Positions 46,887 through 55,473 of a stretch of 64,000 nt of DNA are shown piece after piece. A program made the translations under genes and the position numbers. Numbering within the stretch: the stretch's first letter is position 1; the number at the start of each line of letters is the position of its first letter. The stretch comes from Streptomyces sp. CC208A (GTDB lineage Bacteria; Actinomycetota; Actinomycetes; Streptomycetales; Streptomycetaceae), in the NCBI RefSeq assembly GCF_030010625.1, contig NZ_JASCXN010000008.1, forward strand, positions 1 to 64,000. The letters are read 5' to 3'. The notes beneath the pieces are model-generated. The model had not been told where the DNA came from. It made no database searches and saw nothing but the letters and a program-made list of their open reading frames with translations.

Positions 46887-47996
46887 ATGGAGACGGAGCT
46901 GAGTCGCACACTGGGGATCGAGCACGCCATCTTCGGCTTCACGCCCTTCCCCGCGGTCGCCGCCGCCCTCAGCCGGGCCGGCTGCTTCGGCGTCCTGGGC
47001 GCGGTCCGCTACACCGCACCGGACGACCTCGCCCGCGACCTCGACTGGATGCAGGAGCACACCGGCGGACGGCCCTACGGCCTCGACGTCGTCATGCCCG
47101 CCAAGAAGGTCGAGGGCGTCACCGAGGCCGACGTCGAGGCCATGATCCCCGCCGGGCACCGGGAGTACGTCCGCTCGGTCCTCGCCAAGCACGGCGTGCC
47201 CGAGCTCGCCGAGGGCGAGGCGTCCGGCTGGCGGATCACCGGCTGGATGGAGGAGGTCGCCCGCAGCCAGCTCGACGTGGCCTTCGACTACTCCGTCAAG
47301 CTGCTCGCCAACGCCCTCGGTTCCCCGCCGCCCGACGTCGTCGCCCGCGCCCACGAGCACGGCGTGCTCGTCGCGGCGCTCGCCGGGAGCGCCCACCACG
47401 CCCGCCGGCACGCCGAGGCCGGCATCGACATCGTCGTGGCCCAGGGGTACGAGGCGGGCGGCCACACCGGCGAGATCGCCTCCATGGTGCTCACCCCCGA
47501 GGTCGTCGACGCCGTCTCCCCGCTGCCGGTGCTCGCCGCCGGCGGCATCGGCAGCGGCGAGCAGATCGCCGCCGGGCTCGCCCTCGGCGCCCAGGGCGTG
47601 TGGCTCGGCTCGATCTGGCTCACCACCACCGAGGCCGAACTCCACTCGCGCGCCCTCACCGCCAAGCTCCTCGCCGCCGGCTCCGGCGACACCGTCCGCT
47701 CCCGCGCCCTCACCGGCAAGCCGGCCCGCCAGCTCCGCACCGAGTGGACCGACGCCTGGGAGGACCCGGCGGGACCGGGCCCGCTGCCCATGCCGCTCCA
47801 GGGCCTGCTGGTCGCGGAGGCCGTCTCCCGGATCCAGAAGTACGAGGTCGACCCGCTGCTCGGCACCCCCGTCGGGCAGATCGTGGGCCGGATGAACTCC
47901 GAGCGCAGCGTCCGGCAGGTCGTCGACGAGCTGACCCGAGGCTTCGAGAAGGCCGTCGACCGGATCAACCGGATCGCCGGAAGGGGGCGGGGATGA
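46887..47996 (+). CDS. Nitronate monooxygenase-like flavoprotein
   Basis: A 369-residue TIM-barrel flavoprotein of the 2-nitropropane dioxygenase family. GIDIVVAQGYEAGGHTGEIA holds the conserved His and glycines near FMN. LPVLAAGGIGSGEQIAAGLALGAQGVWLGS, read in two parts, forms the FMN phosphate site. It probably oxidises a nitronate or an unsaturated acyl compound; relatives beside CoA ligases also include enoyl reductases. ATG 46887 lies 40 bases after the operator-like repeat. The stop overlaps the acyl-CoA synthetase start by four bases, so both act in one pathway. Confidence 0.85.
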   Translation: METELSRTLGIEHAIFGFTPFPAVAAALSRAGCFGVLGAVRYTAPDDLARDLDWMQEHTGGRPYGLDVVMPAKKVEGVTEADVEAMIPAGHREYVRSVLAKHGVPELAEGEASGWRITGWMEEVARSQLDVAFDYSVKLLANALGSPPPDVVARAHEHGVLVAALAGSAHHARRHAEAGIDIVVAQGYEAGGHTGEIASMVLTPEVVDAVSPLPVLAAGGIGSGEQIAAGLALGAQGVWLGSIWLTTTEAELHSRALTAKLLAAGSGDTVRSRALTGKPARQLRTEWTDAWEDPAGPGPLPMPLQGLLVAEAVSRIQKYEVDPLLGTPVGQIVGRMNSERSVRQVVDELTRGFEKAVDRINRIAGRGRG

Positions 47997-49549
47997 GCGG
48001 CGACACGCCACCGAACGGTTTCTGGGCCCAGGCCGCCGCGGACCCGGACCGTACGGCCCTGGTGGCGCCGGACGGCGAGGAGTGGTCGGCCGGCCGGCTG
48101 CTCGCCGCCGCGAACCGCATGGTCCACGGGCTGCGCGCGGCCGGCCTGGAACGCGGCGACGCCTTCGCCGTCGTCCTGCCCAACGGCGCAGAGTTCTTCA
48201 CCGCCCATCTCGCCGCCACCCAGGCCGGTTTCTACCTCGTGCCGGTCAACCACCACTTCGTGGGCGCGGAGATCGCCTGGATCGTCGCCGACTCCGGCGC
48301 CAAGGTGCTGATCGCGCACGAGCGCTTCGCCGAGGCGGCCGTCGCCGCCGCCGAGGAGGCGGGCCTCGCGCCGAGCCACCGGTACGCCGTCGGCACGGTC
48401 CCCGGCTTCCGTCCGTACGCCGAACTCCTCGACGGACAGCCGGAGTCGGTGCCCGCGGCCCGGACCCTCGGCTGGGTCATGAACTACACCTCGGGCACCA
48501 CGGGACGCCCCCGGGGCATCCGCCGCCCCCTGTCGGGCCGCCTCCCCGAGGAGTCCCATCTCGGCGGCTTCCTCGGCATCTTCGGCATCCGCCCCCACGA
48601 CGGGAACGTGCACCTCGTCTGCTCGCCGCTCTATCACACGGCGGTCCTCCAGTTCGCCGCCGCGTCGCTGCACATCGGGCACCCGCTGGTGCTCATGGAC
48701 AAGTGGGCGCCGGAGGAGATGCTGCGGCTGATCGACACGTACGCCTGCACCCACACCCACATGGTCCCCACCCAGTTCCACCGGCTCCTCGCCCTCCCCG
48801 AGGAGATCCGCGAGCGGTACGACGTGAGCTCGATGCGGCACGCCGTCCACGGCGCCGCGCCCTGCCCCGAACACGTCAAGCGGGCGATGATCGCCTGGTG
48901 GGGCGGGTGCGTGGAGGAGTACTACGCGGCCAGCGAGGGCGGCGGCACCTTCGCGACGGCCGAGGAGTGGCTGAAACGGCCCGGCACGGTCGGCCGCGCC
49001 TGGCCGATCAGCGAGATCGCCGTCCTCGGCGACGACGGCAAGCGCCTCCCGCCCGGCGAACTCGGCACCGTCTACCTGAAGATGAACACCGGCGGCTTCC
49101 AGTACCACAAGGACGAGGCGAAGACGGCGAAGAACCGCGTCGGCGACTTCTTCACCGTCGGCGACCTAGGCCACCTCGACGAGGACGGCTACCTCTACCT
49201 CCGCGACCGCAAGATCGACATGATCATCTCCGGCGGCGTCAACATCTACCCCGCCGAGATCGAGGCCGCGCTCCTCTCCCACCCCGCCGTCGCCGACGCC
49301 GCCGCCTTCGGCATCCCGCACGCCGACTGGGGCGAGGAGGTGAAGGCGGTCGTCGAGACCGCCGAGGGGTACGAGGAGGGGCCGGCGCTCGCCGAGGAGA
49401 TCCTGGCCCACTGCGCCGGCCACCTGGCCGGTTTCAAGCGCCCGAAGTCCCTCGACTTCATCGCCGCCATGCCCCGCGACCCCAACGGCAAGCTCTACAA
49501 GCGCCGACTGCGCGACCCGTACTGGGAGGGGCACGAGCGCCCGCTGTGA
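47993..49549 (+). CDS. Acyl-CoA synthetase (ANL superfamily)
   Basis: A 518-residue adenylate-forming enzyme. YTSGTTGRPRGIRR is the P-loop-like motif, EYYAASEGGG the A5 region, FFTVGDLGHLDEDGYLYLRD the A7/A8 hinge, and PRDPNGKLYKRRLRD holds the A10 Lys. It activates a carboxylic acid with ATP and joins it to CoA. ATG 47993 overlaps the preceding gene (ATGA). Together with the upstream flavoprotein it probably starts breakdown of a fatty or related acid. The substrate is not readable. Two hairpins follow the stop. Confidence 0.9.
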   Translation: MSGDTPPNGFWAQAAADPDRTALVAPDGEEWSAGRLLAAANRMVHGLRAAGLERGDAFAVVLPNGAEFFTAHLAATQAGFYLVPVNHHFVGAEIAWIVADSGAKVLIAHERFAEAAVAAAEEAGLAPSHRYAVGTVPGFRPYAELLDGQPESVPAARTLGWVMNYTSGTTGRPRGIRRPLSGRLPEESHLGGFLGIFGIRPHDGNVHLVCSPLYHTAVLQFAAASLHIGHPLVLMDKWAPEEMLRLIDTYACTHTHMVPTQFHRLLALPEEIRERYDVSSMRHAVHGAAPCPEHVKRAMIAWWGGCVEEYYAASEGGGTFATAEEWLKRPGTVGRAWPISEIAVLGDDGKRLPPGELGTVYLKMNTGGFQYHKDEAKTAKNRVGDFFTVGDLGHLDEDGYLYLRDRKIDMIISGGVNIYPAEIEAALLSHPAVADAAAFGIPHADWGEEVKAVVETAEGYEEGPALAEEILAHCAGHLAGFKRPKSLDFIAAMPRDPNGKLYKRRLRDPYWEGHERPL

Positions 49550-49556
49550 CCCGGAG

Positions 49557-49619
49557 CGCCCGGGAGGCCGGGGCCCTCCCGGGCGCCGACGGCGTTCCGT
49601 GTCCCTCCGGACACGGAAC
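49557..49619. terminator. Two tandem hairpins between convergent genes
   Basis: Hairpin one: CGCCCGGGAGG (49557-49567), 7-base loop, exact complement (49575-49585). Hairpin two: GTTCCGTGTCC (49594-49604), loop CTCC, exact complement (49609-49619). They lie right after the synthetase stop and before the convergent CsbD gene, so they are a likely bidirectional terminator. Confidence 0.85.
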
Positions 49620-49664
49620 GGGCCGGCGGGTCGCCCCCTCCAGCCCGTCGCGCTGAGGACCCGG

Positions 49665-49838
49665 TCAGGGCTTCAGGGTGTCCTTCGCCTTCTGGCCGGC
49701 CCGCTGGGCCTTCCCGGTCATCTTCTCGGCCTTTCCCTCCATCTCCATGCTCTCGTTCCCCAGGGCCTTGCCCGTGGTCTCCTTGGCCTTGCCCTTCGCG
49801 GTCTTGGCCATGCTCTTGGCCTTCTTGCCGCCGGCCAT
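49665..49838 (-). CDS. CsbD-family stress protein
   Basis: A 57-residue Lys/Ala/Gly-rich protein built of repeated GKAKE/GKAEKMTGKAQ units, typical of CsbD-like proteins. These are induced in the general stress response of many bacteria (sigma B in Bacillus) and have no known activity. ATG 49838 is chosen with GAGGTG upstream; GTG 49847 would add three residues. The same frame extends upstream through an acylase remnant without a stop, but the family length fits the short form. It is highly charged and probably unfolded. Confidence 0.8.
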   Translation of the reverse strand: MAGGKKAKSMAKTAKGKAKETTGKALGNESMEMEGKAEKMTGKAQRAGQKAKDTLKP

Positions 49839-49961
49839 GTCCGTCACCTCGGAACCCTTGCTCGTCGTACGGTGTGTTCCCCGACCACGGCGAGTACCCC
49901 GGATCCGGCCGGTCACGCACCCGGCCCGCCTTCGCCGCCCGCCGCCGTCCCCTCCTGTTCG

Positions 49962-50192
49962 GTCCCTGACGGCCACGACACGCAGCGCGGGCGAGCGCAG
50001 GATGTCCTCCTCGCGGAACCGGGAGGTCACCCACCGCCCGCCCGCGCACAGCCTCGTCCGGTCGCTGTGGTGCGGCGAGTCGGGGTTCGAGGGCGGGGAG
50101 TACGTGAGCAGGGTGCGGGCCGCCGGGCAGTGTCCGCCGTCCCAGCCGACCGCCTGCACATGGCTCGTGCCGTGCGCGACCTCCACGTAGCC
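49962..50192 (-). pseudogene. C-terminal remnant of a penicillin-acylase-family protein
   Basis: About 77 residues on the minus strand match the end of Ntn-hydrolase acylases of the penicillin amidase/PvdQ type. They read YVEVAHGTSHVQAVGWDGG, then CPAARTLLTYSPPSNPDSPH, then HSDRTRLCAGGRWVTSRF and SPALRVVAVRD. Key positions are degraded (the usual hYxDQT reads HHSDRT). Nothing upstream continues the protein, and the frame runs into CsbD without a stop. The sequence on either side (to 49839 and to 50425) shows no other gene. The call is by eye. Confidence 0.5.
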
Positions 50193-50425
50193 GCCGCCCA
50201 CAGCTCCGCCACCGCGTCCGCCGGCGCGAGGTGCTCCCGGGAACGGCGGGAGAAAAGCGTGCGGACGGGCAAGGCGCCTCCCGACGGGCATGCGGTGAAA
50301 GCAGGTCGGGCCATCCAGTCAGCCGCGCCCACGCCTTGTCGACATGCCGTTCGGTATCCGAGGCCGGGAGTCGCACGCCCGGTACGCCGGGGCCCGAGGC
50401 CCGCCCCGGCGTACCGGGCTTCCGC

Positions 50426-51337
50426 TCAGCGCCGGCGCAGGACCTCCGCGATCCGGGAGAAGCCGTCCGCACCGTGACCGAGCGCCACGGTGCGGCGGGC
50501 CAGCCCCTCGGCGGCGCGCATCACGCCCGAGTCGATGGCGTGCGCCTCCGCGGCGTGCACGACGTGCGCCATCGTCGACACCGCCGACGTCAGCGGATTG
50601 ACCGCACCGGAGTAGGTGCCGTCCTCCACGTCCCCGGCGAACTCGTCGAAGATCGGCGGCAGGATCCGCGCGATCCCCGCGGCGAACGGGGCCAGTTCGC
50701 GCGGCGAGACGCCCTCCGCGTCCGCCAGCGCCAGCGCGTGCGTGAAGCCGGCCATCGCCGTCCAGAAGATGTCGAGCAGCGCGATGTCGTACGCCGCGGC
50801 CCGGCCGACGTCCTCGCCGAGGTGGGTGTGGGTGCCGCCGAGCGCCCCGAGCAGCGCCCGGCTCTCCTCGTACAGCTCGGACGGGCCGCTGAAGAGGAAC
50901 ACACCGTCCGGCGAGCCGATCGTGCCGGCCGGCGTCATGATGGCGCCGTCGAGGTAGCGGATGCCGTGCTCCTCGGCCCAGCGCCCGGTGTCCCGGGCCC
51001 GTCCGGGCGTGTCTGCGGAGAGGTTGACCAGGACGCGGCCCTTGAGCGCGGCCTCGACCGCGTCCTGCCGCAGCACCGCGTCGGTGGCGTCGTAGTCGAC
51101 CAGGCAGACGACGGTCAGCGGGCTCGCCGCGACCGCCTCGGCGACGCTCGCCGCCGGGATCGTGCCCCGCTCGACGAGCTCGGCGCCGCGGCCGGGCGTA
51201 CGGTTCCACACCGTGGTGCGCACCCCGGCCGCGAGGAACGCGCCGGCCAGGGCGCGGCCCATCGGACCGAGGCCGAGCACGGTGACGGCGGCGGGCCGCG
51301 ACATGGACTGCGGCGTGGACTGCGGGTCGACGGACAT
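50426..51337 (-). CDS. NAD(P)-binding dehydrogenase of the beta-hydroxyacid/imine reductase group
   Basis: A 303-residue protein. VTVLGLGPMGRALAGAFLAAG near residue 16 is the dinucleotide-binding loop, followed by WNRTPGRGAELVERG. The C-terminal all-helical domain (VGRAAAYDIALLDIFWTAMA) fits the imine reductase-like branch of the 6-phosphogluconate dehydrogenase family. The classic catalytic Lys of beta-hydroxyacid enzymes is not evident at GRAAAYDIALLD, which favours an imine-reductase-like role. ATG 51337 has AGGAG upstream. It is divergent from an HxlR regulator 116 bases away, which probably controls it. Confidence 0.85.
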   Translation of the reverse strand: MSVDPQSTPQSMSRPAAVTVLGLGPMGRALAGAFLAAGVRTTVWNRTPGRGAELVERGTIPAASVAEAVAASPLTVVCLVDYDATDAVLRQDAVEAALKGRVLVNLSADTPGRARDTGRWAEEHGIRYLDGAIMTPAGTIGSPDGVFLFSGPSELYEESRALLGALGGTHTHLGEDVGRAAAYDIALLDIFWTAMAGFTHALALADAEGVSPRELAPFAAGIARILPPIFDEFAGDVEDGTYSGAVNPLTSAVSTMAHVVHAAEAHAIDSGVMRAAEGLARRTVALGHGADGFSRIAEVLRRR

Positions 51338-51453
51338 GAGTGAACTCCTGTGCAGAGAATGCGGATTGCGGTGGATTAAGGTGGGTACGGCGACGGCGCG
51401 GCGGAACGGCCGCGCACGCCCGGGCACACGGACGGCGGAACGGGAGAGGGACG

Positions 51454-51804
51454 ATGGCGCGCATCCGCCTCGACGACGGCGGGGTCTGCGGCGTGGCCGC
51501 GGCGATCTCCGTGCTCGACGGCAAGTGGAAGACCCTGCTGCTGTGGCTGCTCGAATCAGGGCCGCACCGGCCCGGCGAACTGCGCCGGAAGGTGCCGCGG
51601 ATCAGCGAGAAGGTGCTGACCCAGGCCCTGCGCGAGATGGAGGAGGACGGACTCGTGCACCGTGAGACGCACGAGGTCGTGCCACTCAGGACCGTGTACT
51701 CCCTGACCGGGCACGGTCTCGCACTCTCGCGTGCGCTGGCGCCGCTCTCCGACTGGGGCCACGATCACCTCGACCGGCTGGCCGAGACCCGCGACGCCTC
51801 CTGA
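51454..51804 (+). CDS. HxlR-family transcriptional regulator
   Basis: A 116-residue winged-helix protein. GVAAAISVLDGKWKTLLLWLLESG and PGELRRKVPRISEKVLTQALREMEEDGL are, together, the recognition helix and wing pattern of HxlR/DUF24 regulators. These sense electrophiles, quinones or oxidation. The conserved N-terminal Cys (GGVCGVAAA) is at the position that reacts in redox-sensing members. ATG 51454 follows GGGAGAGGG. It is divergent from the dehydrogenase, its likely target. A perfect 10-bp-arm inverted repeat lies 75 bases after its stop. Confidence 0.88.
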   Translation: MARIRLDDGGVCGVAAAISVLDGKWKTLLLWLLESGPHRPGELRRKVPRISEKVLTQALREMEEDGLVHRETHEVVPLRTVYSLTGHGLALSRALAPLSDWGHDHLDRLAETRDAS

Positions 51805-51878
51805 CTCCCTCCTTCCGGACCCTCGCGGCGCCGTCCCCGTGAACGTCCTCAGCCTCTCCCGGGGCGCGGACGGCGACA

Positions 51879-51902
51879 AGTACCCACTAAAAAGTGGGTA
51901 CT
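51879..51902. promoter_or_regulatory. AGTACCCACT inverted repeat after the HxlR gene
   Basis: AGTACCCACT (51879-51888), loop AAAA, exact complement AGTGGGTACT (51893-51902). It is strikingly AT-rich for this genome. The symmetry around an A/T core resembles HxlR/DUF24 operators, but it sits between two convergent gene ends, where a bidirectional terminator would also be expected. Confidence 0.55.
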
Positions 51903-51916
51903 CCGCCCCCCGGGGC

Positions 51917-53206
51917 TCACCGGTCCCGCAGGTCGACGATCCGCTTGATCTTGCCCACCGACCGCTCCAGGGTCTCCGGGTCCACCACCTCGACCGCGAC
52001 CGAGACGCCGATGCCGTCCTTGACCGCCCGCCCGATCGCCCGCGCCGCCTCCGCGCGGTCCTCGGGCGTCGCGTCCGCGCGGGCCTCCGCCCTGACCGTC
52101 AGCGCGTCGAGCCGGCCCTCGCGGGTCAGACGCAGCTGGAAGTGCGGGGCGACGGCGGGGGTCCGCAGCACGATCTCCTCGACCTGGGTGGGGAAGAGGT
52201 TCACCCCGCGCAGGATGATCATGTCGTCGCTGCGGCCCGTGACCTTCTCCATCCGCCGGAACGCGGGCCGCGCGGTACCCGGCAGCAGCCGGGTCAGGTC
52301 CCGGGTGCGGTAACGGACCACCGGCATGGCCTCCTTGGTGAGCGAAGTGAAGACCAGCTCGCCCTCCTCGCCGTCCGGCAGCACCTCGCCCGTGACCGGA
52401 TCCACCACCTCCGGATAGAAGTGGTCCTCCCAGATGTGGAGCCCGTCCTTGGTCTCCACGCACTCCTGCGCCACACCGGGGCCCATCACCTCCGACAGGC
52501 CGTAGATGTCGACCGCGTCGATCGCGAACCGCTCCTCGATCTCCGCGCGCATCGCCTCCGTCCACGGCTCGGCGCCGAAGACGCCCACCTTGAGGGAGGT
52601 GGAGCGCGGGTCCACGCCCTGCCGCTCGAACTCGTCGAGCAGCGTCAGCATGTAACTGGGCGTCACCATGACGATCTCGGGCTCGAAGTCCTGGATCAGG
52701 CGCACCTGACGGGCGGTCATGCCGCCGGAGGCCGGGATCACCGTGCAGCCGAGCCGCTCGGCCCCGTAGTGCGCCCCGAGGCCGCCGGTGAACAGGCCGT
52801 AGCCGTACGCCACGTGCACCCGGTGGCCCGGGCGGGCACCGGCCGCGCGCAGCGAGCGCGCCACCACCTCGGCCCACACCTCCAGATCGCCCTCCGTGTA
52901 GCCGACGACGGTCGGCAGGCCGGTGGTGCCGCTGGAGGCGTGGATCCGGCGGACCCGCGACCGGTCCACGGCGAACATCCCGAAGGGATAGTGCTCGCGC
53001 AGGTCCGCCTTGGTGGTGAAGGGGAAGCGGGCCAGGTCGGCGAGGGAGCGGCAGTCGTCGGGGCGGACCCCGGCCGCGTCGAAGGCGCGCCGGTGGAAGT
53101 CCACGTTCGCGTACGCGTGCCGCAGCGTGCTCCGCAGCCGTTCCAGCTGGAGCGCCGCCAGCTCCTCGCGCCCGAGCCGCTCGCCGCCGTCCAGCAGTTC
53201 CTTCAT
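51917..53206 (-). CDS. paaK: Phenylacetate-CoA ligase
   Basis: A 429-residue adenylate-forming enzyme at the usual PaaK length. IHASSGTTGLPTVVGYTEGD is the ATP loop, DIYGLSEVMGPGVAQEC the A5 region, YRTRDLTRLLPG the hinge region and GRSDDMIILRGVNLFPTQVE the C-terminal-domain signature of PaaK. It activates phenylacetate (or a related aromatic acid) to its CoA ester. ATG 53206 (GGGGTGG site) is preferred; a GTG further upstream is possible. The paa epoxidase genes are absent here. A 14-bp inverted repeat 71 bases upstream is a probable repressor site. Confidence 0.92.
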   Translation of the reverse strand: MKELLDGGERLGREELAALQLERLRSTLRHAYANVDFHRRAFDAAGVRPDDCRSLADLARFPFTTKADLREHYPFGMFAVDRSRVRRIHASSGTTGLPTVVGYTEGDLEVWAEVVARSLRAAGARPGHRVHVAYGYGLFTGGLGAHYGAERLGCTVIPASGGMTARQVRLIQDFEPEIVMVTPSYMLTLLDEFERQGVDPRSTSLKVGVFGAEPWTEAMRAEIEERFAIDAVDIYGLSEVMGPGVAQECVETKDGLHIWEDHFYPEVVDPVTGEVLPDGEEGELVFTSLTKEAMPVVRYRTRDLTRLLPGTARPAFRRMEKVTGRSDDMIILRGVNLFPTQVEEIVLRTPAVAPHFQLRLTREGRLDALTVRAEARADATPEDRAEAARAIGRAVKDGIGVSVAVEVVDPETLERSVGKIKRIVDLRDR

Positions 53207-53276
53207 CCGCCGCCACCCCTCGCACTCGTCCGTACTCGTCCGCACTCGCCCGGTCGTCGCCCGCGTGAAGCGGGCG

Positions 53277-53290
53277 ACCGATCATTCGGT
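53277..53290. promoter_or_regulatory. ACCGA-TCAT-TCGGT operator-like repeat before paaK
   Basis: Perfect inverted repeat with 5-base arms and a 4-base spacer, 71 bases upstream of paaK. TetR-family PaaR-like repressors in actinobacteria use operators of this look (inference). The rest of the 366-base gap between paaK and the P450 gene (53207-53572) shows no convincing gene. Confidence 0.5.
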
Positions 53291-53381
53291 AGATACGTGT
53301 GGAGGTCAGTAAAACGTTCCCGGAGAGGGCGTTGGCAAGAGCCCGGCACCACCTTTCCCCGGCGAGTGGGTGCGCCGGTGT

Positions 53382-53395
53382 CACCCCATGGGGTG
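53382..53395. promoter_or_regulatory. CACCCCATGGGGTG palindrome upstream of the P450 gene
   Basis: A perfect 14-bp palindrome 178 bases before the P450 start. It is a candidate operator or simply a chance GC palindrome; no second copy was noticed. Confidence 0.3.
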
Positions 53396-53572
53396 GGTTC
53401 CCGGAGCCGTACGCATACGGGCCGCGAGCTCAGGGCACCCGTCCGACCAGCCGGGGCCCCGGTCCCGCAGCACCCCGTCCCCAGCACCGGGCGGGCGGGT
53501 CCGCCCGCGTGCCCGGACGAAAGCGAACGTCATGCCTGTGCCGTACCCTCCCGTCCCCGCGGGGGCGACGCC

Positions 53573-54793
53573 GTGACCACCACCGCCCCCGGAACCGCCG
53601 ACACCCCCCAGGTCCACTTCTGGGCCGTGCCCGACCTCACCGGGCTCGACTTCGACCCGATGCTCGCCAAACTCCTCCACGAGGACCCGGTCACCCGCGT
53701 CCGGCTCCCGCACGGAGAGGGCCACGCCTGGCTCGTCACCCGCTACGAGGACGTCAAGTTCGTCTCCGTCGACCCCCGGTTCAGCCGCCAGGCCGTCTGG
53801 GGCCGCCCCGTCACCCGGCTCGCCCCCCACTTCATCCCCATGGAGGGCGCCGTCGGCTTCGCCGACCCGCCGGACCACACCCGGATGCGCCGGGTCGTCG
53901 CCCGCGCCTTCAGCGCCCGCGCCCTGCGCGCGCTGCGCGACCACGCCCAGTCCGTCATGGACGGGCTCCTCGACCGCCTTGAGGAAGCAGGCCCGCCCGC
54001 CGACCTCATGGAGACGGTCAACCGGCCCTTCCCGCTCGCCATGGTCAGCGAACTCATGGGCGTCCCCGAGGCCGACCAGCCCCGCATGGCCCACTGGTCC
54101 GACACCATCATCTCGGCCGGCGCGGGGCGGGAGGCCAGCGAGCGGGCCAAGACCGAGATGGGGCGGTACTTCACCGAGCTCATCGCCCGCGACCACGGCA
54201 CGGACAGCGACCGGCTCGCCGCCGTCCTCGCCGACGCCGTCGGCGACGGGACCCTCACCGAGGACGAGGCCGTCGGCCTCGCCGTCCTCATCCAGATCGG
54301 CGGCGCCCACGCCGTCCGCAACAACAGCGCCAACATGGTCTACGCGCTGCTCACCCACCCCGACCACCTGGCCCGACTGCGCGCCGAGCCGGAGCTGATC
54401 CCGCAGGCCGTCGACGAGCTGCTGCGGTACATCCCGCACCGCAACGCCGTCGGCCTCTCCCGGATCGCCATGGAGGACGTCGAGGTCGGCGGCGTCCGGA
54501 TCCCCGCCGGAGACCCGGTCTACGTCTCGTACCTGACCGCCAACCGGGACCCGGACGTCTTCCCCGACCCCGGCCGGCTCGACTTCGACCGCGCGTACAA
54601 CCCGCACGTCGCCTTCGGCCACGGCCCGCACTACTGCCCCGGTTCCACGCTCGCCCGCATCGAGTCCGAGATCCTCCTCGGCTCCCTGTGGACCCGCTTC
54701 CCCGGCCTGCGGCTCGCCGTCCCCGAGGACGAGCTCCGCTGGCAGCGCGGCGCCCTCATCCGGGGCCCCGAGACCCTCCCCGTGACCTGGTGA
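53573..54793 (+). CDS. Cytochrome P450 with atypical I-helix
   Basis: A 406-residue bacterial class P450. The heme loop FGHGPHYCPGSTLAR has the Cys ligand at residue 355, and the usual ExxR helix appears as QAVDELLRY. In the I-helix the canonical (A/G)GxE/D-T acid-alcohol pair is replaced: the segment reads IQIGGAHAVRNNSANM, with no acid next to a Thr. Such P450s often use substrate-assisted proton delivery or peroxide. GTG 53573 starts the family-typical sequence. A cupin gene follows 16 bases later and probably works with it. No ferredoxin gene is adjacent. Substrate unknown. Confidence 0.92.
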   Translation: MTTTAPGTADTPQVHFWAVPDLTGLDFDPMLAKLLHEDPVTRVRLPHGEGHAWLVTRYEDVKFVSVDPRFSRQAVWGRPVTRLAPHFIPMEGAVGFADPPDHTRMRRVVARAFSARALRALRDHAQSVMDGLLDRLEEAGPPADLMETVNRPFPLAMVSELMGVPEADQPRMAHWSDTIISAGAGREASERAKTEMGRYFTELIARDHGTDSDRLAAVLADAVGDGTLTEDEAVGLAVLIQIGGAHAVRNNSANMVYALLTHPDHLARLRAEPELIPQAVDELLRYIPHRNAVGLSRIAMEDVEVGGVRIPAGDPVYVSYLTANRDPDVFPDPGRLDFDRAYNPHVAFGHGPHYCPGSTLARIESEILLGSLWTRFPGLRLAVPEDELRWQRGALIRGPETLPVTW

Positions 54794-54809
54794 CAGGAGC
54801 GAGCCACCC

Positions 54810-55364
54810 GTGACAGCCACCGCCATCGGGGCCGCCGGAGGCCTCGTCGTCCCGCCGGGCCACGGCAGGACCCTGCGCACCGACGCCCAGCACGTCACCT
54901 TCAAGGTGACCGGTGAGCACTCCCGCGCGGCCTCCACCTTCGAGGTCGTCGTCCCGCCCGGCTTCGACGTCGGTGCCCACGCCCACGGGCGCAGCGAGGA
55001 GCTGTTCTACCTCCTCGACGGCGAACTCGACGTCCTCGCCTTCGAACCGCTCGTCCGCACCCGCGACAGCTGGCGGGAATGGGAGTCCGCCTCCGGGCAG
55101 CGGGCCGTGCGGGCCACCCCGGGCACTCTCATCCTGGTGCCGCCCGGCTGCCCGCACGCCTTCGCCAACCCCACCGGCGCCCCGGCCCGGATGCTCTTCC
55201 AGGCCTCCCCGCCGCCCGACCACGAGCGGTACTTCGAGGAACTGATGGAGATCCTCGCCGACGCGGGGGAGGGCGGCGAGGTCGACCACGCGGCCGTCGA
55301 GGAGCTCCGCATCCGCTACGACATCGAGCAGATCACCCCGCTCCGGCACGACGCCGGCGGGTGA
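54810..55364 (+). CDS. Cupin-domain protein
   Basis: A 184-residue single-cupin protein. GFDVGAHAHGRSEELFYLLDGELDV is cupin motif 1 (read as GAHAHGRSEELFY then LLDGELDV, with two His and a Glu as metal ligands). TPGTLILVPPGCPHAFANPT is motif 2 with the third His. It probably binds Fe, Mn or Ni and may act as an oxygenase, isomerase or binding protein. GTG 54810 follows CAGGAGCG, 16 bases after the P450 stop, so both are in one transcript. Its reaction is unknown. Confidence 0.88.
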   Translation: MTATAIGAAGGLVVPPGHGRTLRTDAQHVTFKVTGEHSRAASTFEVVVPPGFDVGAHAHGRSEELFYLLDGELDVLAFEPLVRTRDSWREWESASGQRAVRATPGTLILVPPGCPHAFANPTGAPARMLFQASPPPDHERYFEELMEILADAGEGGEVDHAAVEELRIRYDIEQITPLRHDAGG

Positions 55365-55473
55365 CGGTACGGGGCCCGGGGGACCTTCGAGAGCCGGCCT
55401 CCGGGACCGGGTGAGCCGCCGGGGCCGGGGCGTGGCCGAAAAGGCATTGCCCGGCCCCGGAGGCCGTCCTTCA

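Noticed and set aside
45078..48011. A 977-codon minus-strand frame covering the serine hydrolase and the antisense of the monooxygenase gene
   Set aside because: Only the part after GTG 46724 shows protein family motifs and a ribosome site; upstream it is antisense to a clear plus-strand gene.
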